14,702 nucleotides of DNA from CAZFQD01 sp964520885 (GCA_964520885.1 CAZFQD010000049.1:1-14702), one strand, 5' to 3'. Shown: positions 1-9,567, counted from the stretch's first letter. The notes: generated from the sequence alone by a model not told the origin. Numbers and translations: made by a program.

Positions 1-1
1 A

Positions 2-3000
2 GACGATATAGACGCGGTAAAACTAACCTATACTCAGGAATCTACTCAATGGCTACTCCATTTTACACAAGCATCAATTGATTCATACACTACTAAAATT
101 CAAGATTTATATGATGCTGGAAGCAGAGGAATGTATGTTTATGTGCATAATGATACAGGTTTATCTGTGTATATGTATCCTCATATTCTAAATCAAAATG
201 GTGATGTAACATGGGTATCTCTTCTTCGAGATACCAATGCCTATTTAATTGCCGAAGATAATCTTGCTTTTTCAAGAACTGCTGTAATAAGTGGAGAAGG
301 GATAAAAGTACCAGCGGATTTTAGAGGTTATTTAGTTTTCCCATATGAATCAATATCTAATGGTGATGCTAATAATGGTACTGAAAGCATTGTAGAAGAA
401 GATGTAATGGATGATATTTATGCTGGTAAATTTGGATTTTATTCACGAACATTAAGTAATGTAGAACCAGCAGCGGATAAAAACTTCTATATATTTAATT
501 ATGGTACTTATAAGCCAAACGCCCTTTCTACTAATTATACTCCTTTTGTAGATTTTAATTCAGCTAGCTGGGGGGAAGAAGAATTTGAAACATGGCCAGG
601 GACACCCGAAACACATGGTCATATAGATCCAGTTACTTATGGTGAGGATGATGCTCTTCGTTTGACATTTGGAACATCTGGAAGTGATAAAATATGTCAA
701 TTTGCTGAAATAGATGTATTTGCAACAGTATATGGAACCGACACAATAGAGTCAGCAACACCAAGCGATAAAACAGGAATCTATATAAAAGTTGATAATG
801 ATACTACAATAGACATTAATTACTTTATGAAATTTTTATATGGTGGTCAGTGGTACACAAATACAGTAGGCTCACAGTTATTACTTATTTCTTCATCGGA
901 TTTAGCAAATCCAGTAAAAGCCACTGTTGTAAGCGGTGTTGGTATAGTAATTCCAGCTCATTTCTTAGGATATATAGTAATACCATATAATACTATTTCC
1001 AATTCTGAATTGTGCACTTCATCACTTCCAGTCTCAGGGTACACAACAGATGACATTTATCAAAAAGCCTTTGGTGCTTTCTTTAATGCAGGAGATGTTA
1101 CATTTGGTGAAGGTGATTATCTTTATATTCTTGACTATGGTGCTTATGAATCAACACCGGCAGGACCTACTCCAATAGAATATAATGTTTCTCGTCCAGA
1201 ACTTGGAACTATTCCAACATTAAATAAAAGCCAAGCACAGCAGGTTGCGGCTAATATTTTAGTAGCTCCAAAGCCAGATATCGGAGATGAAGAATTAGCA
1301 AGTTTATCATTGCCAGAAGGATATAGTGAAACAATATATACAACTGATTATGAAGATATAATAGATACAGATGGAACAATTACATCACCGGATAATTATA
1401 CTCTTGCAAGGGTTGTATATGAAATTACAAAACAGGGTGATGAAGAAAAAGGATATTCTTTACCACTTCAAGTATTAATCCCTGCAACAGAAAGAATTAT
1501 TGACAATGATAGCCCTTATTTGTATAATCTTTATACTGATACGGTAGCAGATTTTGAAACAGACATAAATGGATTTGGCTTATGGGGAAATACATCCGGA
1601 TTAGATGACCCTACAATTACCCGCGAAACTTCAACTCCACTTAGAGGAACAGGGTCGTTAAAGGTAGTGATGCCGGAGGATTTTGATACTGGTTGGATAG
1701 GAATACAATCAGTTGATCTTCCAGGAGCTGATAAGGCATATGACGGTATTGTGTTAAGAATGAAAACCAACTCAACACAAAGAACCTCATTAAGAGCATA
1801 TATAGGGCAAGGCGCTAATAATTATGATTTTAACGAAAATGTTATTATGACTGATCTATTAGGCGATAGAATAACAACAGAGAATGCCGGAGAGGAAAAT
1901 GGAGATGCTTTCTTCTTACCAACTGCCTTTGATGGTTATATATATATGCCTATAGTAGATGGATTTGATACAACTGATACCTTTACTTTCCGTATGTGGT
2001 TTGCAACCGGAGATAGTACAAATGGTTTTGACGGTGCTACAGTAAATATTGATGATATTAATTTTTATTCTTCAACTGCGACAAACTCGGCAATAATAAA
2101 TGATATTATTGGACTTGTCCCTAATTCATATGCTAATTTGCGTTATGGTTTAATGATTCACATGTCTGCAAATAATAATACGGTTGATTTGGGATGCGGT
2201 TATGTTGGACCTCTTGGAGAAGATTTAGGTGGAATGAGTAATTATACAAATGTTCACGATCTCTCTCCTATTATTGATGATATAGCTGATATGCAATTTG
2301 AATATGTTATGATTTCGAATTTTCATGGTTTGGGTGTTAGTTTACATCCAAGTGCGGCACTTGATTACTATAGAGGCGTAGGTGTTTATTCCTCTAAACG
2401 TGATTTCTTAGGCGAATTAATATCTGGGCTTAAGGATGAAGGAATAAAAGTAATGCTTATGACTCATCCATTGAACGGTCCGGATTATTCAGAAGAATCA
2501 CAAGAGGAATTAGGTTGGAATGATTCTACAAATAATTATGAGCGTTGGAATAACTTTTTATGTGATGTATATGCAGATATTATATCGCGTTATGGTGAGG
2601 ATTTGTACGGAGTTGCATATGATAGCGAATTTGGTTTGAGTGGTGATCCGGAAACCGAAGATAAATTAGATGTAATAAGACTTCGTGATACAATACGCCA
2701 ATATTCTAATTTGCCATTAATATCATTAGTTCCAGCTAATCAACTTACAAACTATAGCATCAAAGAGGTATGGCGTCCTTCATGGCATGACCCTTGGATG
2801 TCTCGTTCTGAATCTGTTTATGATGCTGATGATTGGCCTGCATATTATGAGGTTCCTGCACTTGTTACAACCGACCATTGGGGAGTTACTCAAACTCTAG
2901 CAAATTCAAATTTTTATATGACTACTGACAAGCTTTATAGGTATATGGTTCTACAAGCGTGCGTAGCAACAGATGGCCCCGGTTTAATGTGGGGAACATC

Positions 3001-4600
3001 ACCATATTTTGATGGTCAATGGGAGACTGGTGTGCGGACTGCATATTTAGCTGTTGGAACAAAAATAGGATTAGTAAAGGAATCACTACAAAAGGTTGTT
3101 CCAAGCAAATCTTATATTAGAAGAGAAGGTCAAAAAATATCAGCCTTACCTAATGGTATAGCAGCAACAAGCTCATTAGACGGTCAATATGAATATATTC
3201 ATGTTCTAAATCATCCAACTTCTGGATATGTACTTACTTTACCACCACCTACAGATGGTAAAAGATTCACTTCCGCATGTACTTTAAACCCAAGTCATGA
3301 AGTGGATTTATCTCAAGCTAGTGATGGAACAGTAACATTAACTTTGCAAAGTGAAGAGGAATGGGATGAAGTTGATACTGTAATTAGATTAACCAATACT
3401 AATGTTGATTCAAAGAATTTGGCTCTTTTTAAACCAGTATTGTATTCAAGTAGCATTCAAAGCACCGACTTAACACATATTGGATGGGGAAATATTAGAT
3501 TAACAGACGGTAATACGGGTTATGTTCCTCTTATTGAGGCTTGGTCTTTCCCACTATATGGTTGGAGCAGTCAATTTCATGAATCTCAATTATCTGGTGG
3601 AGCTTCTGAATGGGCAACTGTAGATCTTAAAGGTTCGTTTATGGTAGATAATGTAATATTATATACAAGAAACGACACAGGAAATGAAAATTTGGGCTTT
3701 CCAACCAATTTTACAATTCAAACTTCTTTAGATAATGTAAATTGGACAACAGTTGTAACAGAAGAGAGTTATGCAAAACCAAGTGTTAGAGCAGTCTTTA
3801 CATTTACACCTATTAATGCACGATATGTTAAAGTTGATGCTACCGCATTAGCAAGAGTACCTGAAGTTACCGGTAGTTATGTTTTCGAATTAGGTGAAAT
3901 GCAAGTTATGGCAAAATATAGAACATTAACAACTGGTGTTTCACTTGATATAACAACAAAGTCAATGGGAAAAGGCGTAACATGCCAGCTAACTGAGACA
4001 GTTGCTCCTGCAGGTGCTTTTAACAAGTTAGTAACATGGTCATCAAGTAATACTGGAGTTGCAACAGTTAGTTCAAGCGGATTAGTAACGGCAGTTGCGG
4101 TAGGAACAGCAACAATTACATCAACGACTGTTGACGGTGGATATACTGCAACCTGTGCAGTTACAGTTACACGATATGATGCCACAAAATATTATAAGAT
4201 AGCATACTCTCCTAATACAAATTTGGTAATGGATGCAACAGACACTGGATCAGGCGGAGTAGTTAAACATGTGACTTATGTTGCTGACACCGACAGCCAG
4301 CTATGGCAGATTACCGAAGTATCATCAGCAACTTTTAAGATTATAAATAAGTCTTCTGGTTATGCTCTTAATGTTTACGGAGGTACAAACACTACTGGCA
4401 GAAATATTATCCAAAGCACCTATGCTGATTCAAACAGAATGAAGTGGACAATCACAGATAACACTTCATATGTTAAGATTAATAGCAAACTTGGAACTAA
4501 CACATATATTAGAGGCACAGGGACAAGTGGTGCTACACTTTATACGGCATCGTCTTCATCGTCTACTTCTCAAAGGTGGGTAATCACACTTATGCCTTGA
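2..4600 (+). CDS. Multimodular GH29-like glycosidase with CBM32, BIG2 and ricin-type lectin modules (5' end outside window)
   Basis: The frame is open from base 2, so the N-terminus, and presumably a signal peptide like that of the next gene, lies upstream; 1,532 residues are visible. Modules (visible numbering): beta-sandwich 1 to about 172, sandwich 2 about 173-385, atrophied Ig-like about 394-497, extra sandwich about 506-692, catalytic region about 713-1135, F5/8C/CBM32-like about 1139-1304, BIG2 about 1307-1390, ricin-B-like lectin about 1395-1532 with QxW-type repeats QLW, MKW and QRW. The catalytic region follows the GH29 (alpha-L-fucosidase) pattern: RYGLMIH strand, a strand-turn with NFHGLG, RDFLGEL helix, then YGVAYDSEFG, whose Asp874 sits where the GH29 nucleophile is expected. 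Inferred role: extracellular removal of a terminal deoxy sugar from a host or plant glycan. There is no dockerin or sortase signal. The secreted multimodular architecture is secure; the GH family is a pattern judgement and could be a related barrel family. Confidence 0.75.
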   Translation, partial: DDIDAVKLTYTQESTQWLLHFTQASIDSYTTKIQDLYDAGSRGMYVYVHNDTGLSVYMYPHILNQNGDVTWVSLLRDTNAYLIAEDNLAFSRTAVISGEGIKVPADFRGYLVFPYESISNGDANNGTESIVEEDVMDDIYAGKFGFYSRTLSNVEPAADKNFYIFNYGTYKPNALSTNYTPFVDFNSASWGEEEFETWPGTPETHGHIDPVTYGEDDALRLTFGTSGSDKICQFAEIDVFATVYGTDTIESATPSDKTGIYIKVDNDTTIDINYFMKFLYGGQWYTNTVGSQLLLISSSDLANPVKATVVSGVGIVIPAHFLGYIVIPYNTISNSELCTSSLPVSGYTTDDIYQKAFGAFFNAGDVTFGEGDYLYILDYGAYESTPAGPTPIEYNVSRPELGTIPTLNKSQAQQVAANILVAPKPDIGDEELASLSLPEGYSETIYTTDYEDIIDTDGTITSPDNYTLARVVYEITKQGDEEKGYSLPLQVLIPATERIIDNDSPYLYNLYTDTVADFETDINGFGLWGNTSGLDDPTITRETSTPLRGTGSLKVVMPEDFDTGWIGIQSVDLPGADKAYDGIVLRMKTNSTQRTSLRAYIGQGANNYDFNENVIMTDLLGDRITTENAGEENGDAFFLPTAFDGYIYMPIVDGFDTTDTFTFRMWFATGDSTNGFDGATVNIDDINFYSSTATNSAIINDIIGLVPNSYANLRYGLMIHMSANNNTVDLGCGYVGPLGEDLGGMSNYTNVHDLSPIIDDIADMQFEYVMISNFHGLGVSLHPSAALDYYRGVGVYSSKRDFLGELISGLKDEGIKVMLMTHPLNGPDYSEESQEELGWNDSTNNYERWNNFLCDVYADIISRYGEDLYGVAYDSEFGLSGDPETEDKLDVIRLRDTIRQYSNLPLISLVPANQLTNYSIKEVWRPSWHDPWMSRSESVYDADDWPAYYEVPALVTTDHWGVTQTLANSNFYMTTDKLYRYMVLQACVATDGPGLMWGTSPYFDGQWETGVRTAYLAVGTKIGLVKESLQKVVPSKSYIRREGQKISALPNGIAATSSLDGQYEYIHVLNHPTSGYVLTLPPPTDGKRFTSACTLNPSHEVDLSQASDGTVTLTLQSEEEWDEVDTVIRLTNTNVDSKNLALFKPVLYSSSIQSTDLTHIGWGNIRLTDGNTGYVPLIEAWSFPLYGWSSQFHESQLSGGASEWATVDLKGSFMVDNVILYTRNDTGNENLGFPTNFTIQTSLDNVNWTTVVTEESYAKPSVRAVFTFTPINARYVKVDATALARVPEVTGSYVFELGEMQVMAKYRTLTTGVSLDITTKSMGKGVTCQLTETVAPAGAFNKLVTWSSSNTGVATVSSSGLVTAVAVGTATITSTTVDGGYTATCAVTVTRYDATKYYKIAYSPNTNLVMDATDTGSGGVVKHVTYVADTDSQLWQITEVSSATFKIINKSSGYALNVYGGTNTTGRNIIQSTYADSNRMKWTITDNTSYVKINSKLGTNTYIRGTGTSGATLYTASSSSSTSQRWVITLMP

Positions 4601-4625
4601 TTTTAATAAGGCATTATTAATGGAA

Positions 4626-4740
4626 TAACTAACTGATAAGGAAGCCTATGATCTTGCTAAGGGTGATTTGATAATCACCCTTAGCAATTGGTCAGTAACA
4701 ATTAATGATATTGTTTTTAGTTATCACTTCCAGTTAGTTA
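4626..4740. repeat. 115-bp inverted-repeat element in the intergenic gap
   Basis: The outer 10-bp arms, TAACTAACTG at 4626-4635 and CAGTTAGTTA at 4731-4740, are exact reverse complements. They enclose a second, independent perfect 15-bp hairpin. The element starts 25 bases after the stop codon of the first glycosidase gene. It could be a small non-autonomous element (MITE-like), a structured 3' UTR, or chance pairing of AT-rich arms. No target-site duplication was recognised. Confidence 0.45.
4654..4687. repeat. Perfect 15-bp hairpin with TGAT loop
   Basis: TTGCTAAGGGTGATT at 4654-4668 pairs without mismatch with AATCACCCTTAGCAA at 4673-4687 around a 4-base loop. It lies 54 bases past the stop codon of the first glycosidase gene, so it probably stabilises the 3' end of that mRNA or ends transcription. 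No T-run follows on either strand, so it is not a textbook intrinsic terminator. Confidence 0.7.
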
Positions 4741-4783
4741 AAATTGAGATTATTAAATAATATTTAGGTCAAGGTTACATTTT

Positions 4784-4824
4784 TATTCTAACAGATGAGA
4801 TATTTTAGTTCATCTGTTAGAATA
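4784..4824. repeat. Second perfect 15-bp inverted repeat
   Basis: TATTCTAACAGATGA at 4784-4798 and TCATCTGTTAGAATA at 4810-4824 are exact reverse complements with an 11-base spacer. What follows is TTTAAAAAAATTT rather than a T-run, so termination is only one possibility. It lies 108 bases before the start codon of the dockerin gene and just upstream of the candidate promoter, so it could also be a regulator-binding palindrome. Confidence 0.6.
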
Positions 4825-4878
4825 TTTAAAAAAATTTAAGTAGAATATTAATTAAATTCATTTTAATTTAATCATAAA

Positions 4879-4907
4879 TTAACTTTGTGTTTTATACAGA
4901 GTATAAA
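4879..4907 (+). promoter_or_regulatory. Candidate promoter of the dockerin-bearing glycosidase gene
   Basis: TTAACT (4879-4884) is separated by 17 bases from TATAAA (4902-4907). The hexamers match the sigma-A consensus only partly and the region is very AT-rich, so chance matches are likely. Transcription would start around 4914 and leave a short leader of about 18 bases. Confidence 0.25.
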
Positions 4908-4914
4908 AAAATAT

Positions 4915-4922
4915 AAAGAAGG
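4915..4922 (+). promoter_or_regulatory. Ribosome binding site deciding the start at 4932
   Basis: The purine-rich stretch AAAGAAGG ends directly against an ATG at 4923 but lies 9 bases before the ATG at 4932. Normal spacing therefore favours 4932, giving a protein that begins MKTKMRILISG. Confidence 0.6.
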
Positions 4923-4931
4923 ATGTTAAAA

Positions 4932-7900
4932 ATGAAAACAAAAATGCGTATTTTGATTTCGGGCATATTAATTTTATTAATTGTTTTAGCTCTAACTGTA
5001 TCTGCAACTTCAAGTGGAGAGGTTACATTTAGCACAAGTACCTTTTCAACATTAGCAGATTTTAACACCACGGCTGTTACTCTTGGGAGCGTGTGGGCTT
5101 CACGAGGCACAGTTTCATTGGATGAATATGTAGACGATATAGACGCGGTAAAACTAACCTATACTCAGGAATCTACTCAATGGCTAAATCATTTTGTGCA
5201 ATCAACAATTCCATCGGTTACTTCTACATATCAATCCTTATACAATAATGGAAGCAGAGGAATTTACTTTTATGTGCATAATGATACAGGATTATCAATG
5301 AAAGTATATCCCCATTTTCTAAATCAAAATGGCAGTGTAACATGGGTATCTCTTGTTAAAAATACCAATGCCTATTTAATTGCCGATGATAATCTTAAAT
5401 TTTCAAAAACTGCTGTAATAGATGGAGAAGGAATAAAAGTACCTGCGGATTTCAGAGGTTATTTAGTTTTCCCATTTACTTCAATGGGTAATGGTACTGA
5501 AAGCATTGTAGACGAAGGTGTAATGGATGATATTTTTGCTGGTAAATTTGGATTTTATTCACGAACATTAAGTAATGTAGAACCAGCAGCGGATAAAAAC
5601 TTCTATATATTTAATTATGGTACTTATAAGCCAAACGCCCTTTCTACTAATTTTACTACTTTTGCTAATTTTAATACGGCAAATTGGTCAACAGGACAGC
5701 TTACATCTTGGCCAGGAACACCTTCTGTAAACGGTTATATGGAAGAGGTTGTTTATAATTCAAATAAAACTCTTCGTTTGACATTTGGAACATATGGAAA
5801 CACAAAACTATGCCAATTTGCAACCATAGATGCTTTTACAACTATATACGGTAATAATACTATTGAGCAAGCATCACCAAGCAGCAAAACAGGATTTTAT
5901 ATAAAGGTTGCTAATAATTCATCCAAAATTATTAATTATTCTGTGAAATTCTTAGATAACGGTATTTGGTATACAAACACAGTAGGCTCCAATTTATTGC
6001 TTTATTCCAGTGCAGATTTAGCAAATCCAATAGTTGCACCAGTTGTATTGGGCTTAGGTGTAGCAATACCTGCAAATTTTGCAGGATATATTGTAGTGCC
6101 ATATAATACTATATCGGCAAGTAATGACGCAATCACTTCAACACTTCCGACTTCGGGTTATGTAGTAGATGATATGCTTCAGCGTTCCTTTGGAGGTATA
6201 TTTAATGCAGGAAATGTTACATTTGCTTCGGGGGAATATGTATATATTCTTGACTATGGAGCATATAAACCAACACCACCAGGACCTACTCCAATACAAT
6301 ATAATGTTTCTCGTCCACAATTAGGAACTATTCCAACATTAAATAAAAGCCAAGCACAGTCGGTTGCGGCTAATATTTTATCTGCTCCAAAACCGGCTAT
6401 CGGAGATACACAGTTAGACAGCCTATCATTGCCAGAAGGATATAGTGAAACAATATATACAACTGATTATGAAGATATAATAGATACAGATGGAACAATT
6501 ACACCACCAGATAATTTTACACTCGCAAAGGTTGTATATGAAATTACAAAACAGGGTGATAGCGAAAAGGGTTATACTTCTGTTCTTAAAGTATTAATTC
6601 CAGCAAGGAAAAGAATTATTGATAGTGATTTTTCATCTTCACTTTCTAATTTGCGTTATGGTTTAATGATTCACATGTCTGCAAATAATAATACGGTTGA
6701 TTTGGGATGCGGTTATGTTGGACCTAATGGAGAAAATTTAGGTGGAATAAGTAATTATACGAATATTTATAATCTTACTCCGATTATTGATGATTTAGTG
6801 GCAATGAATTTTGAATATATATGTATAACAGATTTTCATGGACTGGGCGTTACATTACATCCAAGTGCGGCACTTGATTTTTATAGGGGCGAGGGTGTTT
6901 ATTCCTCTAAACGTGATTTCTTAGGCGAATTAATAAATGGGCTTAAAAACAAAGGAATAAAAGTAATGCTTTTGACTCATCCACTTGATGGGCATGATTA
7001 TCCAATTGAAGAAAGAACAGCATTAGGATGGTATGATTCTTCAAATAATTATAAGCGGTGGAATGATTTTATATGTGATGTATATGCTGATATTGTTTCG
7101 CGCTATGGTAGCGATTTGATTGGAATATCATTTGATAGTGAATTTGGTTTGTCCGAAAATGAGGAGTGGACAGGTAAATTAGATGTAATCAGATTGCGTG
7201 ATGCAATACGCAGTTATTCAAATCTACCATTAATATCATTAGTGCCACCAAATCAACTTACGGGATATAGTTTAAGGGAAGTTTGGCGTCCTTCATGGCT
7301 TGACCCTTGGATGTCTCGTAGCGAAAATATTTACGATGTAGAAGATTGGCCAGCATATTATCGTGCTCCGGCAGTTGTTACAACCAACCATTGGGGGACT
7401 ATTTCTACTCGCCAAAATTCAAGTATGTATCTAACTGGCATACAGCTTTATAGATATATGGCTCTTCAAGCATGTGTTTCAACAGATGGACCCGGTGTAA
7501 TGTGGGGGACATCTCCTTACTATAATGGTCAATGGGAAATTGGTGTGCGTGAGGCATTTTTAGATGTGGGAGCAAGAATATCATTATTAAAGGAATCATT
7601 GCAAAAGGTTGCACCGAGCAAATCATACATAAGAAGAGAGGGTATTAAGTTATCAACTCTACCGAATGGAATTGCTGCAACAAGCTCATTGGATGGTAAA
7701 TATGAATATATTCATGTGTTAAATCATCCAATAGGAAGCGTATTAACTTTGCCAGCACCTGCAGATGGCAAAAGATTCAGTTCTGCATGTACTTTAAACC
7801 CAAGTCATGCAGTGGATTTATCTCAAGCTAGTGATGGAACAGTAACATTAACTTTGCAAAGTGAAGAGGAATGGGATGAAGTTGATACTGTAATTAGATT

Positions 7901-9551
7901 AACCAATACTAATGTTGATTCAAAGAATTTGGCTCTTTTTAAACCAGTATTGTATTCAAGCTCAGTTGAAAGCACTGATTTCTCAAATATCGGGTGGGGT
8001 AATATTCGTGCAGTTGATGGGAATACAACCTATGTTCCGCAAACTGAAAGTTGGTCATTTCCCCTATATGGTTGGAGCTCAAATGGCAGAAGTTCACAAT
8101 TATCAAATGGGGAATCTGAATGGATAACAATTGACTTAAAAAGTTCATATTTGGTAAATAATGTAATGCTGTATCCAAGAAGTGATACAGGAAATGAAAA
8201 TTTGGGCTTTCCAACCAATTTTACAATAAAAACTTCTTTAGATAATGTAAATTGGACAACAAGTTTAGCAAAAACAAATTATCCTAAGCCAAACGGAAGT
8301 GCAATATTTACTTTTAATACAGTTAATGCTCGCTATATTAAAGTAGAAGCTACTGAACTTACAAGAGTACCTAAAATAAGTGGTAATTATTTCTTTCAAT
8401 TAGGCGAAATTGAGATTTATTATAATCCAGATTCAATCAATGCAACAGGGGTAAAGCTAAATAAATCCAATATTTCTATCACTGTTATTAGTACGGAAAC
8501 TTTAATCGCTACTGTAATTCCAACAAATTCTATAAACCAAAATGTAAGTTGGACATCAAGTAACCCTAATGTTTCTACAGTATCTGAGAATGGGGTAGTA
8601 ACAGCGGTTTCTATTGGAACAGCAAATATAACTGCAATAACAGCAGATGGAGGTTTTGTTGCAAATTGTGTTGTTAGTGTAACACCTGTTACACAAGAGC
8701 TTTTCTTATCAAGTAATTTAAACAATGATGATTCTCAAAACTGGGAATTTAAAGGAGTTCCAGGCAATGGCTCGTGGTTCTATATTAGAAACATTTCATC
8801 AAACTTATATTTATCATATATAGGAGGACAGTGCGTTATAAGTGCATTTACCGGAGGAGCTGAGCAGTACTTCAGTTGTGACAAATTGGGAGGAAATATG
8901 AGTTTAGTAAACCTCTTAAATCAAGGGGAAGGACTTTCAAATCTAAGCGGTCAGTTAACAATGAGTGAAGCTTATCCAACCATTACATTTTCAACGCCAT
9001 TTATAAATTTCTTTCCATTAAATTCTGTAAACTTTGGGAATGTACCGAATGGCACTATTTTATATGTCGGCACCATAAGTTTTAAAGAGGCTGAGATAAA
9101 TTATTATTTAACCTATGGAGAGAAGCCACCAGTAGATTTCGGTAAATATATAGTAAACTTAAACAAAACAAGAATTTCAAACATCCAACCTAATTCTTCG
9201 ATAAACGATTTTTTAGCTTTTGTTAATGTTCGTAGTGATACAGATTTAGTGTTCAGTAATATTTCTCCAAATAATATAATTAATACAGGAACAACAATTG
9301 ATATTATGGTTAATGGAGTATTGACGGATACATATACAATTGTTATATATGGTGATGTTGATGGTAATGGCATAATAAATATAACTGATTTGGCAGCAAT
9401 AAAAGCACATTTATTGGACATATTTGTTTTATCAGGAGCAAATTTAGAAGCTGGAGATATTTTCACAACAGGAAGCATCTCAATTAGCGATTTAGTAGCA
9501 ATTAAAAAACATCTTTTGGCTATTCAATTTATAACACAAAAATATGAATAG
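4932..9551 (+). CDS. Secreted dockerin-bearing multimodular GH29-like glycosidase
   Basis: Complete protein of 1,539 residues, paralogous to the gene just upstream. Residues 1-25 form a signal peptide (basic start, long I/L/V core). Modules follow: beta-sandwich 1 about 30-233, sandwich 2 about 234-447, atrophied Ig-like about 455-560, GH29-like catalytic region about 574-990 with candidate nucleophile Asp735 in FDSEFG, F5/8C/CBM32-like about 997-1165, BIG2 about 1170-1252, an unassigned region about 1253-1400, a small domain of the kind often found ahead of clostridial dockerins, and a type I dockerin about 1474-1530. Dockerin loop 1 (DVDGNGIINITD) is canonical; loop 2 (DIFTTGSISISD) has Phe where a calcium ligand is usual. 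Known for the family: dockerins bind cohesins on scaffoldins. Inferred: the enzyme joins a cellulosome-like complex and acts on the same glycan as its neighbour. No cohesin is encoded here. The GH family is less certain than the rest. Confidence 0.85.
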   Translation: MKTKMRILISGILILLIVLALTVSATSSGEVTFSTSTFSTLADFNTTAVTLGSVWASRGTVSLDEYVDDIDAVKLTYTQESTQWLNHFVQSTIPSVTSTYQSLYNNGSRGIYFYVHNDTGLSMKVYPHFLNQNGSVTWVSLVKNTNAYLIADDNLKFSKTAVIDGEGIKVPADFRGYLVFPFTSMGNGTESIVDEGVMDDIFAGKFGFYSRTLSNVEPAADKNFYIFNYGTYKPNALSTNFTTFANFNTANWSTGQLTSWPGTPSVNGYMEEVVYNSNKTLRLTFGTYGNTKLCQFATIDAFTTIYGNNTIEQASPSSKTGFYIKVANNSSKIINYSVKFLDNGIWYTNTVGSNLLLYSSADLANPIVAPVVLGLGVAIPANFAGYIVVPYNTISASNDAITSTLPTSGYVVDDMLQRSFGGIFNAGNVTFASGEYVYILDYGAYKPTPPGPTPIQYNVSRPQLGTIPTLNKSQAQSVAANILSAPKPAIGDTQLDSLSLPEGYSETIYTTDYEDIIDTDGTITPPDNFTLAKVVYEITKQGDSEKGYTSVLKVLIPARKRIIDSDFSSSLSNLRYGLMIHMSANNNTVDLGCGYVGPNGENLGGISNYTNIYNLTPIIDDLVAMNFEYICITDFHGLGVTLHPSAALDFYRGEGVYSSKRDFLGELINGLKNKGIKVMLLTHPLDGHDYPIEERTALGWYDSSNNYKRWNDFICDVYADIVSRYGSDLIGISFDSEFGLSENEEWTGKLDVIRLRDAIRSYSNLPLISLVPPNQLTGYSLREVWRPSWLDPWMSRSENIYDVEDWPAYYRAPAVVTTNHWGTISTRQNSSMYLTGIQLYRYMALQACVSTDGPGVMWGTSPYYNGQWEIGVREAFLDVGARISLLKESLQKVAPSKSYIRREGIKLSTLPNGIAATSSLDGKYEYIHVLNHPIGSVLTLPAPADGKRFSSACTLNPSHAVDLSQASDGTVTLTLQSEEEWDEVDTVIRLTNTNVDSKNLALFKPVLYSSSVESTDFSNIGWGNIRAVDGNTTYVPQTESWSFPLYGWSSNGRSSQLSNGESEWITIDLKSSYLVNNVMLYPRSDTGNENLGFPTNFTIKTSLDNVNWTTSLAKTNYPKPNGSAIFTFNTVNARYIKVEATELTRVPKISGNYFFQLGEIEIYYNPDSINATGVKLNKSNISITVISTETLIATVIPTNSINQNVSWTSSNPNVSTVSENGVVTAVSIGTANITAITADGGFVANCVVSVTPVTQELFLSSNLNNDDSQNWEFKGVPGNGSWFYIRNISSNLYLSYIGGQCVISAFTGGAEQYFSCDKLGGNMSLVNLLNQGEGLSNLSGQLTMSEAYPTITFSTPFINFFPLNSVNFGNVPNGTILYVGTISFKEAEINYYLTYGEKPPVDFGKYIVNLNKTRISNIQPNSSINDFLAFVNVRSDTDLVFSNISPNNIINTGTTIDIMVNGVLTDTYTIVIYGDVDGNGIINITDLAAIKAHLLDIFVLSGANLEAGDIFTTGSISISDLVAIKKHLLAIQFITQKYE

Positions 9552-9567
9552 ATAGCAACCGCTTTAA

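Noticed and set aside
4654..4687. Calling the perfect hairpin an intrinsic terminator
   Set aside because: Neither strand has a T-run after the stem, so it is listed as a hairpin repeat.
4923..4931. Upstream ATG as the start of the dockerin gene
   Set aside because: The purine-rich ribosome binding site abuts this ATG directly, whereas the ATG at 4932 has normal spacing.
9113..9478. Minus-strand open frame of 121 residues opposite the dockerin region
   Set aside because: It is antisense to a well-supported domain and has no family resemblance or ribosome binding site.
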